NCBI GenBank assembly: GCA_014843695.1
Contig: CM026398.1
Location: 20,197,594-20,261,593, forward strand
Origin: Archivesica marissinica
Taxonomy: Eukaryota > Mollusca > Bivalvia > Venerida > Vesicomyidae
DNA: 64,000 bases
Direction: 5' to 3'
In this document: in pieces, positions 33,501 to 44,298 of the stretch
How the letters are laid out: each line of letters starts with the position of its first letter
Position numbering within the stretch: the stretch's first letter is position 1
The notes under the pieces: generated by a model
The model's database searches: none
Told to the model about the DNA's origin: nothing
What the model saw: the letters and a program-made list of their open reading frames with translations, nothing else
Position numbers and translations under genes: made by a program

Positions 33501-34694
33501 TCAGGCTGATCACAGGTGCAATGAAGAGCACTACAATCAAGGCCATGGAGAAAATTACTTCCATCCAGCCACTGCAAGAACGTCGCGACACAAGAATTCT
33601 TCTACAGACAGAGAAGTTTCGATGTCAGGAAGAACAACCGATGAAGCAGAGAGTTGAGGCACTAACGAAGAATCGTCTAAAGCGAAGCAGTGTCATCCAC
33701 CAGTCCAAGAAGCTTGCTCGAAAGCACACCAGCCATCTCCCAGCCAAGACATTGCCTCCAACGCCATTTCTATCCAAGCCATGGTTGACTAGCGATGAAT
33801 CCAAGGTTACCATCTGCAGTACAATCCCATACATGACATCCAGAGATAGACAACATGATAACGTCAAACGTGCCCTCACACTAGCACACATCGACAAGAG
33901 TTATCCTGGAGAAGCATGGCTACAAGTCTACACAGATGGTTCAGCCACAAGAGCAGTAGCAAACGGAGGAGCAGGCGTGTATATCCGACACCCAGATGGA
34001 CACACACAGTCAGTTGCTCTACCTACTGGAGTACACTGCAGCAACTATGGGGCAGAAGTACAGGCCCTTGAAACAGCAGCATCTCTAGTACACAACACTG
34101 TAGAGTGTGCCCAGGTTGTCTTCCTGACTGATGCGCTCTCAGTTCTGGATGCCGTCTAACAACAAAGAACCCCACCTGATGGAAGCCCTTCGAACAGTCA
34201 GCGTATCTAAAAGAACTGTCCTCCAGTGGGTACCTGCACACATAAGCATTCCTGGCAATGAAGCCGCTGACCAGCTTGCCAAGCAAGGTTCTACCGAGAG
34301 GCAACCAGACAAAGATTTGACTTACAAGGAGAAATGCACCATAATCAAATCTGCATCAAAGCCAACAGTTGAGAAGGATGACTACCACCTTCTCACCAGA
34401 CAGGAGCAAGTCACGATATTCCGGCTTAGAACAGGGCATAACCGCCTGAACTTCCATATGTGTCGGAAGCTTGGACTAGCTCCATCAACTACCTGCAGCT
34501 GCAAAATAGGGGACCAGACTGCAGAACACATCCTCCAGGAGTGTCCCAATCTTCATGGGCTGAGGAAAACAACCTGGGCAACAGATACTTCTCTCCAGAC
34601 GAAGTTACATGGCTGCCGGGAGGATCTGAGGAGGACGGCCCATTTCGTGTTTGCTGCCGGCTTGTCCATGTGATTCGCGAACGACAAGAAGAAG
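30516..34694 (+). mobile_element. I-type LINE (APE-RT-RNase H), with 10-bp target duplication
   Basis: 4179 bp flanked by perfect AGTATGGAAA at 30506-30515 and 34695-34704; the uninterrupted sister arm at 30010-30040 confirms the empty site apart from one base. The 3' end is a short AAG-repeat (CAAGAAGAAG), not poly-A, as in I-superfamily elements. No ORF1/gag-like gene is visible in the first 370 bases, so it is either 5' truncated or of a one-ORF type. From memory, the domain order suits the Nimb/I group known in molluscs. Confidence 0.9.
30886..34673 (+). pseudogene. LINE polyprotein: endonuclease, reverse transcriptase, RNase H; frameshifted
   Basis: Domains in order: an APE endonuclease beginning LVLMQWNAEG and CIQETHL, with VVGDFNSHSQSWG and GGSDHKPVF; a reverse transcriptase with KSHGPDGISNEML, ASYRPISLTS, IDLQKAFDKVW, HGVPQGGVISPTLF and the catalytic YADD (about 33040); RNase H with VYTDGSA, GAEVQALE, LTDALS and WVPAHISIPGNEAAD; and a C-terminal Cys/His cluster (CSCKIGDQTAEHILQECP). 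The reading frame changes near 31106, 32550, 32735 (a few bases lost) and 34150, so no intact protein can be made. It lies in MITF intron 2 on the opposite strand to the gene. Confidence 0.93.
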
Positions 34695-35129
34695 AGTATG
34701 GAAATGTGACCTGCTATGGCCAATGTATGTGGCAATTGTTTGCAAAGTATACATGCATGCAGCTTAAAGTTGTGTTTTATTTGAAGAACAATATAAAGAC
34801 TCGGGATAGGCGTTGTATTTGGACAGATTTGTACAACATTGTTTCAGATAGGGCCATTTTACTGATCGATGCGAAATCTGACATCCCACAGAGTAGAATC
34901 CCTGTACTTAAATATATATACTAGTACCCCCAAACGTGACGAATCCCTGTGGTCCATGTGAGTTACTTGGTGTTGAATGGGTTAACTTCACTATTCTAAC
35001 AGCAAACAGCATAGAGCTTTATCAGATGGCACGTCCTCCACAACAGAAGAGGTCAATTACTCATTCTATCTCCATATTGTTGATAAGCAATAGGTACACA
35101 GTCACTGTACTACACACTCAATATGAACA

Positions 35130-35192
35130 GGAATACAGTCAAACCTGTCTTAAGCAGCCAGCCAAGGGAATTACAGAAATGATTGAAATATT
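35130..35192 (+). mobile_element. MITE family T end fragment
   Basis: ACAGTCAAACCTGTCTTAAG then CAGCCAGCCAAGGGAATTAC matches the T left end only. Confidence 0.7.
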
Positions 35193-35515
35193 ACCATGAA
35201 ACTGTAAACATATGTTATTAACACACTGCAATGCTACAGGAAGTAAACAAACTAGCACCGAGTGCACATGCACTATTTTCTCAGGAACTAGTTATGATAC
35301 GTTTTCTTTTTGGTTTGATAGGTGGTAGACATTATTGTCGTAGGCAAATAAAGGCAAAAAATAGGCTAAAATTCATATCTAAGTAGTGTTTTTAATTTTG
35401 TATTATGCTTTTCGACCCTTTATTAACTTACAGGGAACAGTATAACTATATACAACTTACTTGGTAAGAACCAAATTCAACCAATACTATATTCTTGGAA
35501 AATAATAGTTCTATA
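35193..35515. other. MITF intron 2, unannotated
   Basis: AT-rich; nothing recognised. Confidence 0.5.
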
Positions 35516-35520
35516 TATTG

Positions 35521-35799
35521 CAGGGTTCATTCTAGGTCAGAATTTTTGGGAGAAGTGAGAAAGCGCGTGATCGCTTCCTTAAATGGTGTTCTTTAATATA
35601 CTTCTGCAAAATAGGGTTAAAATGCACAGTACAACCATTAAATACAACATTTGAATAGAAGGAGTGCTTTATAATGGGTATCTTATTAGACAAAATATTG
35701 TTTGAAAATTGTAAAAAGGAGAAGTGGGGCCCCCAGAGGGCGAAGTCAGGGTCCCTAGGGCGACAATTTCGCCCACATCGCCCTCTAAACTGATCCCTG
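35521..35799. mobile_element. CAGGG-ended MITE with 5-bp target duplication
   Basis: Starts CAGGGTTCATTCTAGG and ends CCCTCTAAACTGATCCCTG, flanked by TATTG (35516-35520 and 35800-35804). The 279-bp interior is non-coding with GTGGGGCCCCCAGAGGGCGA. Relatives at 22258 and 48068. The TIR start and 5-bp duplication match the hAT copy at 18930, suggesting mobilisation by the same enzyme group. Confidence 0.85.
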
Positions 35800-36007
35800 T
35801 ATTGGCCATTATAAATTGCTATGATATCTTACAAATATTGTCAACAGTATGGACGCGGGTGACATGTTGTCTAACCTTTTAAAAAAATTTAAAATTTATA
35901 CATTGAATTTTATACGTAATCTTTTACCGAGTTAGTAGCATCAACAAACTATAGGACCTGTAACTTCTAGCAATTATTGTATCATGGCCATAAGCTTCTG
36001 TACAAAC

Positions 36008-36212
36008 CTGAAGAACTTGTGGCGGGACGTCAGAGTTCTGGGGTGCTTGTGGCGGGACGTCGATGCCCATCGTTGGAATGTACGAAGTTTTGAGAGACTG
36101 TGAGTACTGTTGCTCTCGTTTCTCTTCCTCCGCGGCCTGCTGACGCATCAACTGCTGCTTCAGGTTGGCCCGCATCGGTAACAAAGCATTTTTGATCTCG
36201 CGCGTCTTCGAG
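36008..36212 (-). CDS. MITF: MITF exon 2: Rag-binding N-terminal helix
   Basis: 205 bases, codon 35 (split AG|C) to residue 103. It encodes SSKTREIKNALLPMRANLKQ then QLMRQQAAEEEKREQQYSQS. The LKQQLMR..A.EEE.REQQ run aligns with MITF/TFEB LR.QLMREQ...E.RE, the segment that in vertebrates binds active Rag GTPases and recruits the factor to lysosomes. It ends with the repeated PPQAPQ and PPQVLQ. Acceptor TATTGCAG, donor CAG|GTTTGT. The same acceptor phase serves both candidate first exons. Confidence 0.95.
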
Positions 36213-36262
36213 CTGCAATATAAATAATGGTATATTAATCATATATGTCGGACAGCATTGCC

Positions 36263-37232
36263 AACAATTATGTAGTGGTATGTGTACATTGACTAGTGGT
36301 ATGTGTACATTAACTAGTGGTACGTGTACATTAACTAGTGGTACATGTACATTAACTAGTGGTACGTGTACATTAACTAGTGGTACGTGTACATTAACTA
36401 GTGGTACGTGTACATTAACTAGTGGTATGTGTACATTAACTAGTGGTATGTGTACATTAACTAGAGGTACATGTACATTGACTAGTGGTATGTATACATT
36501 AACTAGTGGTACATGTACATTAAGTAGTGGTACGTGTACATTAAGTAGAGGTACATGTACATTAACTAGTGGTACATGTACATTAAGTAGAGGTACGTGT
36601 ACATTAACTAGTGGTATGTGTACATTAACTAGTGGTACGTGTACATTAACTAGTGGTATGTGTACATTAACTAGTGGTATGTGTACATTAACTAGTGGTA
36701 CATGTACATTAACTAGTGGTACATGTACATTAAGTAGAGGTACGTGTACATTAACTAGTGGTATGTGTACATTAACTAGTGGTACGTGTACATTAAGTAG
36801 TGGTACATGTACATTAACTAGTGGTATGTGTACATTAACTAGTGGTATGTGTACATTAACTAGTGGTACGTGTACATTAAGTAGTGGTACATGTACATTA
36901 ACTAGTGGTATGTGTACATTAACTAGTGGTATGTGTACATTAACTAGTGGTACGTGTACATTAACTAGTGGTACGTGTACATTAAGTAGTGGTACATGTA
37001 CATTAACTAGTGGTATGTGTACATTAACTAGTGGTATGTGTACATTAACTAGTGGTATGTGTACATTAACTAGTGGTATGTGTACATTAACTAGTGGTAT
37101 GTGTACATTAACTAGTGGTATGTGTACATTAACTAGTGGTATGTGTACATTAACTAGTGGTACATGTACATTAACTAGTGGTATGTGTACATTAAGTAGT
37201 GGTATGTGTACATTAACTAGTGGTACATGAAA
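36263..37232. repeat. 21-bp minisatellite, about 46 copies, beside the exon 2 acceptor
   Basis: Unit ACTAGTGGTATGTGTACATT plus A. The dinucleotide after GGTA varies among TG, CG and CA, and ACTAG alternates with AGTAG. The array starts about 50 bases above the exon 2 acceptor in gene sense. The open plus-strand frame (CTLTSGT/M repeats) is a by-product of the unit length. Confidence 0.95.
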
Positions 37233-37774
37233 TCCTTACACATCATCCTTCGTTAAGATCCAAGATTTTGTCAACAACATTGTCTCTAGAAGTTCATAAA
37301 TATTTCCAACCTGTAAATAACACTTTCCTTTAACAATACACGTCTTCTAATAACAAACTAATCTTTATTTCCTATTGCAGAAATGTTTCTCTCATTATTC
37401 ATTTTTAAAATATTTATGATTAATTTGTGTAACTTTAAAATAACAATATCACAATGTATGTATATTCTCTTAAGAAATGCATGTACTACACTGTGCAGTA
37501 GGAGGTAAACATGTGCAGTAGGCCTACTTCACTGGGATCAATGGGAAAATTGTCTTTCAAGGACAATTATCTAGTTTCACTAACTGGTTTATCATTGTTA
37601 TCGCTATATACATGATTACATTTATTCACAATATATATATATGAATTACATAGACATTAGCAAGCAAGGTACCTGGCCCCATACAGCAGCATGGTAATAA
37701 TACATCCGACCAATCAATCACTGCCAGGGTTCCTGGCACCAAAAAACAAATATTGGCGCTAAATATTGAAAAAC
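37233..37774. other. MITF intron 1, unannotated
   Basis: No recognised gene or repeat family. Confidence 0.5.
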
Positions 37775-38047
37775 GTGCCGTCTAATCAGGCTCTATGCTG
37801 TTTGCTATTCAGATGATCTTAGTATAGTTTAAACAATATTTATGTCTTTGATTATACATAACGGTAGTCTAGTATACATAATATGTACATACATGTAGGA
37901 TTGAGGAGATCAGATGATCTTGCTAAGACACTTTGCTATGTAGCAAACAACATAGATCCAGATCAGCACGCAGTGTCACGCTGCGGCTGATCTGGATCTA
38001 TGTTGTTTGCAAAAGTGTTTAAATGTATCCAGAATGAAATGGGTTAA
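37775..38047. mobile_element. MITE family W with internal ~90-bp insertion
   Basis: CGTGCCGTCTAATCAGGCTC, GCTGTTTGCTATTCAGATGA, then a foreign segment (about 37820-37910) after which CAGATGATCTTGCTAAGACA resumes. The second hairpin and AAATGGGTTAA end are intact. CAGATGATCTT is duplicated around the insert. Confidence 0.75.
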
Positions 38048-38605
38048 TAGTTTCTTGCCAATCACTTGTAAATGATTAGTGATTACATAGTTACACAGAA
38101 CAGTGTAATCAACACTGGTACGCATCTGTTAGCGAGCATCCATTAGACTTTAACATTTACAAAACAAAGATAAACTATGATAATATTTAACACAAGTCCT
38201 GATACGAAGTATCAACTTCTAACCTGTTCAAATACGATATACCGTATATGTACCGGCATACTGGATACAACCTAAAACCTGCTCATTAAATAATAGGTAA
38301 GATACAGAAGACATTCCCATAATTATAAATTCAGGGTGTAAGCCATACAGGTGATTTGAAGTTATAACCCCCCTTATCTGCTTCATTTCTCCACATTTTG
38401 AGCCGAGGGAACGTTTTTTAATATTCATGTAGATTGTTACTATGGTGGCCATTTTGGATTGAAATTTTTCTTTCTTGATCTAGTAGTTAACTACAAGCCT
38501 CCGCACCATGACTCATCAAAATTGATGATGAGGTTCAGGAGGTGCCGGTGAAATTGATGTTATAGCTGGCTGCCACTTTGGAATTCAAATTGGAACAATT
38601 TAGGA
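38048..38605. other. MITF intron 1, unannotated
   Basis: No recognised gene or repeat family. Confidence 0.5.
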
Positions 38606-38840
38606 TATTTTCCGTCTACTTAGTGTATACAAATTTATTTTAGCTCGATTGCGAAACAAGTTCCTACAACTTATATTAATCACTCTCGAGACCTCATTCC
38701 TGATGGAATCCATCGCCACGAGGGAGAGGGAAGAGGCAATGTGGAATTTAAATACCTTGCCTAAGGGCACAATCGTAATGGCTCCAGCGGGGCTCGAACT
38801 CCGGGCCTTTCGTACCAGAAGCGAACACGCTACAATGATT
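38606..38840 (-). mobile_element. SINE family S3
   Basis: Minus-strand tail, core and B box (inverse of GGGGCTCGAACTCCGGGCC); the head is eroded towards its 5' end. Confidence 0.8.
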
Positions 38841-39384
38841 TCCGTCTATTATTTGCTGCGTTGCTTCAGAACGAGATTGATCAAAATTGTCTATGCAATA
38901 TGGACGAATGTCGAAAATAAATTTTTGATTTTCGAAGAATTTAAGATTTGTATTATTTGAGCAAATTTCTTGATCAACTATTTGCTCCGCACCAAGTTTC
39001 ATCAACATTGATAAGTTTCAGGAGATTTCATTAGATGCAAATGCTGACAAGACGACATTTGCAGCCAAGTTCGGAACTGATGAGATAAAAATATACTATG
39101 TTGATGTATGTGACCAGAAATTAATAATTTTTGAATTAAAAATTGTTCTAAATAAATAAATGTATATACATATCAATAGTATTATTTACTCCTAAACTTA
39201 CTTTAGAAATGCTATATAATTACAACACACAGTTGCAAGTATCAAGTTAAAATATTCAAGAATAGAGTTTTACAAATATTATGCATGTAATTAACATTAA
39301 TCATGTTTTGAGTTACAAAATGAATACAGGTAGATTGAAAACAGGAGGTTTAGCCCAGTGGCGACCCAGATATATTCTCTTCCT
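38841..39384. other. MITF intron 1, unannotated
   Basis: AT-rich; no recognised feature. Confidence 0.5.
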
Positions 39385-39612
39385 TATTTATTTTAGCTTG
39401 ATTGCGAGACAAGTTCTTACAACTTATATTAATCACTCTCGAGACCTCATTCCTGTTGGAATCCATCGCCACGATGGAGAGAGAAGAGGCAACAAGGAAT
39501 TTAAATGCCTTACCTAAGGACACAATTGTAATGGCTCCTGCATGGCTCAAACTCCGGACCTTTCGCACATGAAGTGAACGCGCATCCACTGCGCTATCAC
39601 GACTGCCACAAA
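39385..39612 (-). mobile_element. SINE family S3
   Basis: Minus-strand copy with tail, core (inverse of GGAATCCATCGCCACGATGG) and head (inverse of CATCCACTGCGCTATCACGA). Confidence 0.8.
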
Positions 39613-39726
39613 TATATAGGTCAATTCGGAATCATGAAAAGGAATGTGAACAAATTCAAATTGCCTCTGTTAGTATACTGTAGTGTACTCAATGTTTCGT
39701 CTAGTTTACCAACATAGGCATATATA

Positions 39727-40005
39727 GTCAGGCTCAGCGTAGTGATAACATAGGATTCCATGGTATGAAACAAACATATATAGTCAGGCTCAGCGTAGTG
39801 ATAACATAGGATTCCATGGTATGAAACAAACATATATAGTCAGGCTCAGCGTAGTGATAACATAGGATTCCATGGTATGAAACAAACATATATAGTCAGG
39901 CTCAGCGTAGTGATAACATAGGATTCCATGGTACGAAACAAACATATATAGTCAGGCTCAGCGTAGTGATAACATAGGATTCCATGGTACGAAACAAACA
40001 TATAT
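39727..40005 (+). repeat. 56-bp minisatellite, 5 copies
   Basis: GTCAGGCTCAGCGTAGTGAT starts at 39727 and recurs every ~56 bases with almost no divergence, suggesting recent expansion. Confidence 0.95.
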
Positions 40006-40189
40006 ATGAAGACAGAACATTTGTGGACATTCGTTCATAGATTCAAACCTACAGCAGCGAGGGACAAATGATGTGAACTCAACTCGGCCACAGAGCTAGG
40101 CCCCCCTGAACATTGTTATAATTTCAGTTTTAATATGAACGAGTACTATCTGGGGTTTATAAAAATGTCCTTTACTAATTCTTTCAATG

Positions 40190-41205
40190 AGCAGATTCCA
40201 CAGTTACAGCCATTATTTGTGATTCCACAGTTACAGCCATTATTTGTGATTCCACAGTTACAGCCATTATTTGTGATTCCATAGTTACAGCCATTATTTG
40301 TGATTCCACAGTTACAGCCATTATTTGTGATTCCATAGTTACAGCCATTATTTGTGATTCCACAGTTACAGCCATTATTTGTGATTCCACAGTTACAGCC
40401 ATTATTTGTGATTCCACAGTTACAGCCATTATTTGTGATTCCACAGTTACAGCCATTATTTGTGATTCCATAGTTACAGACATTATTTGTGATTCCATAG
40501 TTAGACATTATTTGTGATTCCATAGTTACAGACATTTTTGTGATTCCTAGTTAGACATATTTGGATTCCATAGTTACAGCCATTATTTGTGATTCCACAG
40601 TTACAGCCATTATTTGTGATTCCACAGTTACAGCCATTATTTGTGATTCCATAGTTACAGCCATTATTTGTGATTCCATAGTTACAGCCATTATTTGTGA
40701 TTCCATAGTTACAGCCATTATTTGTGATTCCATAGTTACAGCCATTATTTGTGATTCCATAGTTACAGCCATTATTTGTGATTCCACAGTTACAGACATT
40801 ATTTGTGATTCCATAGTTACAGCCATTATTTGTGATTCCATAGTTACAGACATTATTTGTGATTCCATAGTTACAGACATTATTTGTGAGTCCATAGTTA
40901 CAGCCATTATTTGTGATTCCACAGTTACAGCCATTATTTGTGATTCCACAGTTACAGCCATTATTTGTGATTCCATAGTTACAGCCATTATTTGTGATTC
41001 CATAGTTACAGCCATTATTTGTGATTCCATAGTTACAGCCATTATTTGTGATTCCACAGTTACAGCCATTATTTGTGATTCCACAGTTACAGACATTATT
41101 TGTGATTCCATAGTTACAGACATTATTTGTGATTCCATAGTTACAGACATTATTTATGATTCCATAGTTACAGCCATTATTTGTGATTCCATAGTTCCAT
41201 ATATT
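40190..41205. repeat. 27-bp minisatellite, about 38 copies
   Basis: Unit GATTCCACAGTTACAGCCAT plus TATTTGT; the variants CATAG/CACAG and AGCC/AGAC are interspersed. A disordered segment at about 40500-40565 separates two blocks. Open frames on both strands are side effects. Confidence 0.95.
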
Positions 41206-41231
41206 TGTTTATTTTAATTCACATAAACAAT

Positions 41232-41356
41232 TTCTCCGGGGACTCCGGTTTCCTCCCACGTGAATGACCACATGTACGCTTTCATCAGCTCCAAAGAGAG
41301 TGATTAATATAAGTTGTTAAAACTTGCTTCGCAATCGTTGTAAAATAAATAATAAA
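41232..41356 (+). mobile_element. SINE family S2, 3' half
   Basis: CTCCGGGGACTCCGGTTTCC, then GAATGACCACATGTACGC, and the full tail. It directly follows the 27-bp array. Confidence 0.8.
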
Positions 41357-41429
41357 GTTATAAACTTTTAATTCACATAATTCATGCTAATTATCATAAC
41401 TACAATTAACATTAATTTATCAATCTATG

Positions 41430-41614
41430 TACAGTCAACCCTGTGTTAGTAGTGGTCACCTCCATTAAACAGTCAACCTGTATTAAGAAGCCAGTTTCCG
41501 TATTCCCAATATGTTAGTTTATTATACATTTGACTTATATTAAGCAGCCACCTGTGCTAATCACCCACTTTCTGTGATTCCCTTAGCTGGCTGCTTAAGA
41601 CAGGTTTGACTGTA
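41430..41614. mobile_element. MITE family T, complete, TA-flanked
   Basis: TACAGTCAACCCTGTGTTAG at the left and AAGACAGGTTTGACTGTA at the right give inverted ends flanked by TA, as for Tc1/mariner-type elements. Inside are GGTCACCTCCATTAA and inverted GGCTGCTTAA motifs. About 185 bp, non-coding. Confidence 0.8.
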
Positions 41615-41882
41615 GACTATTTTCTAATTCATGCAGACTACCGTCGACTATAAAACAACCCCCAACTTGGTCTTAAATCAGTGGTATTTTGCATAGACCC
41701 GAGTATAAGACTGGTTAAGAAAATGGAAACCACTCAGATAAAACAAAATGGACTGTAAAAGCACTGTACATTATGCCAAATCATAAATAAATGCACGTAT
41801 GCACAACAATAAAATTGATAAACATGATCTAATGCAACAAAAAGAAGAATGAATATTGCAATTTAATTACATTGTAGGTTAT

Positions 41883-42127
41883 TTAACATTTCATTCGGGA
41901 TACCGATCAAACAGTATTTGCAAAGAACATAGAGCCAGATCAACCACCACCGAATGTTCCATCTGATCAGGCTCTATGCTGTTTGCTATTCAGATGATCT
42001 TGCTAAGACACTTGGCTATGTAGCAAACAACATAGATCCTGATCAGCATGCAGCGTCACGCTGCGGCTGATCTGGATCTATGTTGTTTGCAAAAGCCTTT
42101 AAATATATCCAGAATTAAATGGGTTAA
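41883..42127. mobile_element. MITE family W, complete
   Basis: TTAACATTTCATTCGGGATA start, hairpins built on ATAGAGCCAGATCA and on AACATAGATCCTGATCAGCA/TGATCTGGATCTATGTTGTT, end AAATGGGTTAA. Confidence 0.8.
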
Positions 42128-42206
42128 TGGTATTCTTGAAGATATTGTTGAATTCCATAATTATGAAGGTTAACATTCTAGAAGGACGAGTTTGCAAGCT
42201 ACATGG

Positions 42207-42380
42207 TGTCTTAGTTTATACAAATGTATTTGAGCTCGATTGCGAAACAAGTTCTTTCAACTTATATTAATCACTCTCGAGACCTCATTCCTGATGTAAT
42301 CCATCGCCACGAGGGAGAGAGAAGAGGCAACGTGGAACTTAAATGCCTTACCTAAGGGCACAATCGTAATGGCTCCAGTG
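42207..42380 (-). mobile_element. SINE family S3, headless
   Basis: Tail and core on the minus strand, ending at the GGAGCC junction; the tRNA-like head is missing. Confidence 0.8.
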
Positions 42381-43196
42381 TATGGTGTCTTGTCCATTAT
42401 GATTATGTTGGTTTTCTCCAGTGCAGCTTATGTATATTATTTATCACATAACTGCTTGTATTCAGTGTAATACAGTCATCTCACAATTTCTTATATGTAC
42501 ACATGTGTAATAACACCTGGAAGAATTCTGATTGGTTGAGAGAATAATCCTTATAATTTGTAAATTAAACTTTAAAGTATGGATTTCAATTTGAATTGGT
42601 ACACAACGTTAATGGTAAGACAAACTATGTTTTAAAAGAAGTCTTGAAGCAATTGTAACGCTGTTTAATACATAAATATAACGCTGCTTTGCATAGTGAC
42701 ATCATGACAATTTAGTGCGTCATGACAAATTGCGATGACAGTTGGCGCCAAAATGAAAGTAGCAACGTTATTTTGAGCAAGAATATGATTATAACCCAAT
42801 ATGGTAATGTGACAAACAGGAAACTCGTTTCATAAAATATGGTAAGATATATATATACATAAACACACTTACAAGAACAAACTCACTCACATTTGATTTT
42901 ATACACAAATATTTGTTATCAATCATCGGATCATTAATTACACCACTTCAACTTGACATACATTGTACAACATTGCATAGCGATATATGACAAATAGTGG
43001 TAGAACAATGATAAAAACACAAGTAGATCATCGAGAAATCATCCAAGCTTAACATGCCACACTTTCATAATTACATGTAGATGCACTTAGAACGCCCACT
43101 TTCAAACAGAGCATGTCAGAACAGGTTTCAGAGATAAGTAGAGATAAGGCTATTAAAAATATTAGCTTCTTCGGCATTTTATTCGCAAAACTTGGT
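42381..43196. other. MITF intron 1, unannotated
   Basis: No recognised gene. GTGACATCATGACAATT and GTCATGACAAATTGCGATGA (42700-42745) form a short imperfect repeat. Confidence 0.5.
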
Positions 43197-43300
43197 GATA
43201 CGGTGTGCAACCTTGGTGATACGGTGTGCAAACTTGGTGATACGGTGTGCAACCTTGGTGATACGGTGTGCAACCTTGGTGATAAGGTGTGTAACCTTTA
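43197..43300 (+). repeat. 21-bp minisatellite, 5 copies
   Basis: Unit GGTGATACGGTGTGCAACCT plus T, five near-identical copies. Confidence 0.93.
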
Positions 43301-43448
43301 TTTACATAAATGTTGCAGTGATTGAATTTTTGTTGATTTAACACAACAAATTAAATGCCCCCTTTCCCACTTATACCCAATAGAAATGTTTCCTTGGGAT
43401 TTTGACTTTCTGTTATACAAGGGTCATACAGTGCATCAACGACGGTGG

Positions 43449-43562
43449 AAGTCGTGATAGCGCAGTGAATGCAAGTTCGCTTCAGGTGTGAAAGGTCCAG
43501 AGTTAGAGCCCTGCTGGAGCCGTTACGATTGTGCCCTTAGGCAAGGCATTTAAATTCCACGT
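43449..43562 (+). mobile_element. SINE family S3, 5' half (split by hAT)
   Basis: GTCGTGATAGCGCAGTGAAT head, GAGTTAGAGCCCTGCTGGAG, GGCATTTAAATTCCACGT. The sequence breaks within CACGT, and the second half resumes at 47037 with CACGTTGCCTCTTCCCTCGT. Confidence 0.9.
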
Positions 43563-44298
43563 CAGGGCTCGACAAATCCTATTGCCCGACGCCCTGGGCA
43601 AGTCAAAACAATGTTCGGGCAAGTGACTGTCAACCAGAGTTTAGTCCCGGGCAAGTCAAAATGCCATGGATGTGATTATCGGACAGGTGTCAAATAAACA
43701 TATCGATTAACAGATAAATTAAATAAACAAACTAATCAACTGTTTATTGACTTGATTGGACCTATTATCGATTGTAAACCCTGCCCACTACATGCTATGA
43801 ATGACGGGTATCGCCCCAAACATTTGACCAATCGAGGCTCTCGATACGTTTCAATTGTTTTATTTGCACTTATCAAATTAGTCCTATTAAATAGACTTCG
43901 GCGCTTTTAACATCCGGGCGCTTTCTTAATTTCTACAATTTGCAGTCGCCGGCGAAATATCAAAGAATCTGTCAATGCCTTGCTTATATACTTGTTAATT
44001 ACACCTTACTCGCAGCAAGGACATTATCCACGAGTACATACACGGTAAGTACATGTTTTCTACACCTATGGTGTTGATTAATCTCGGAAGACAGGCCGAT
44101 TTCATTGATGTATTGTAAATTTGTAAGTTATAATTGACAAAATTAAACAGTTAGAACTCAGTAATTATCAGATTACAAATGTATACAAAATGTTTTATAA
44201 TCAATTCCCAAATCCCCTGTTATCATTCAAATGCATGTTCAATTACAATAAGTTTGCTAAAATTCTTTAACTCCAATGAAAGTGAAAGTAATAGTATC

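Larger units (their letters stand above)
29774..34951. mobile_element. hAT-like foldback element, split by a LINE
   Basis: Ends CACAGGGATTCG and CGAATCCCTGTG are perfect inverses, flanked by GTCCATGT at 29766-29773 and 34952-34959. Nearly the whole element is an inverted repeat: the left arm (29774 to about 30260) pairs with about 30290-30510 plus 34701-34951, around a ~30-bp spacer. The 8-bp duplication points to the hAT superfamily. No transposase is present. A lone end of the same family lies at 60543-60580. Confidence 0.9.
29559..34985 (+). mobile_element. MITE family V interrupted by a foldback transposon
   Basis: The left part (29559-29773) runs from TTAACCCTTTCAACACC to CCAGTCCATGT. 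The right part resumes at 34952 with GTCCATGTGAGTTACTTGG and ends GGGTTAA at 34985. The intact copy at 8482-8727 reads straight through this point, which identifies the insertion site and its 8-bp duplication GTCCATGT. Confidence 0.92.

Noticed and set aside
30516..34694. LTR retrotransposon or viral origin for the RT/RNase H gene
   Set aside because: No LTRs, integrase or protease; an APE endonuclease precedes the RT and the tail is a short simple repeat, so it is a non-LTR element.
36280..37230. 316-codon Thr/Ser/Cys repeat frame
   Set aside because: A by-product of a 21-bp minisatellite; no unique flanking coding sequence.
40146..41217. Frames with ESQIMAVT or CDSIVTAII repeats
   Set aside because: Translations of the 27-bp minisatellite.
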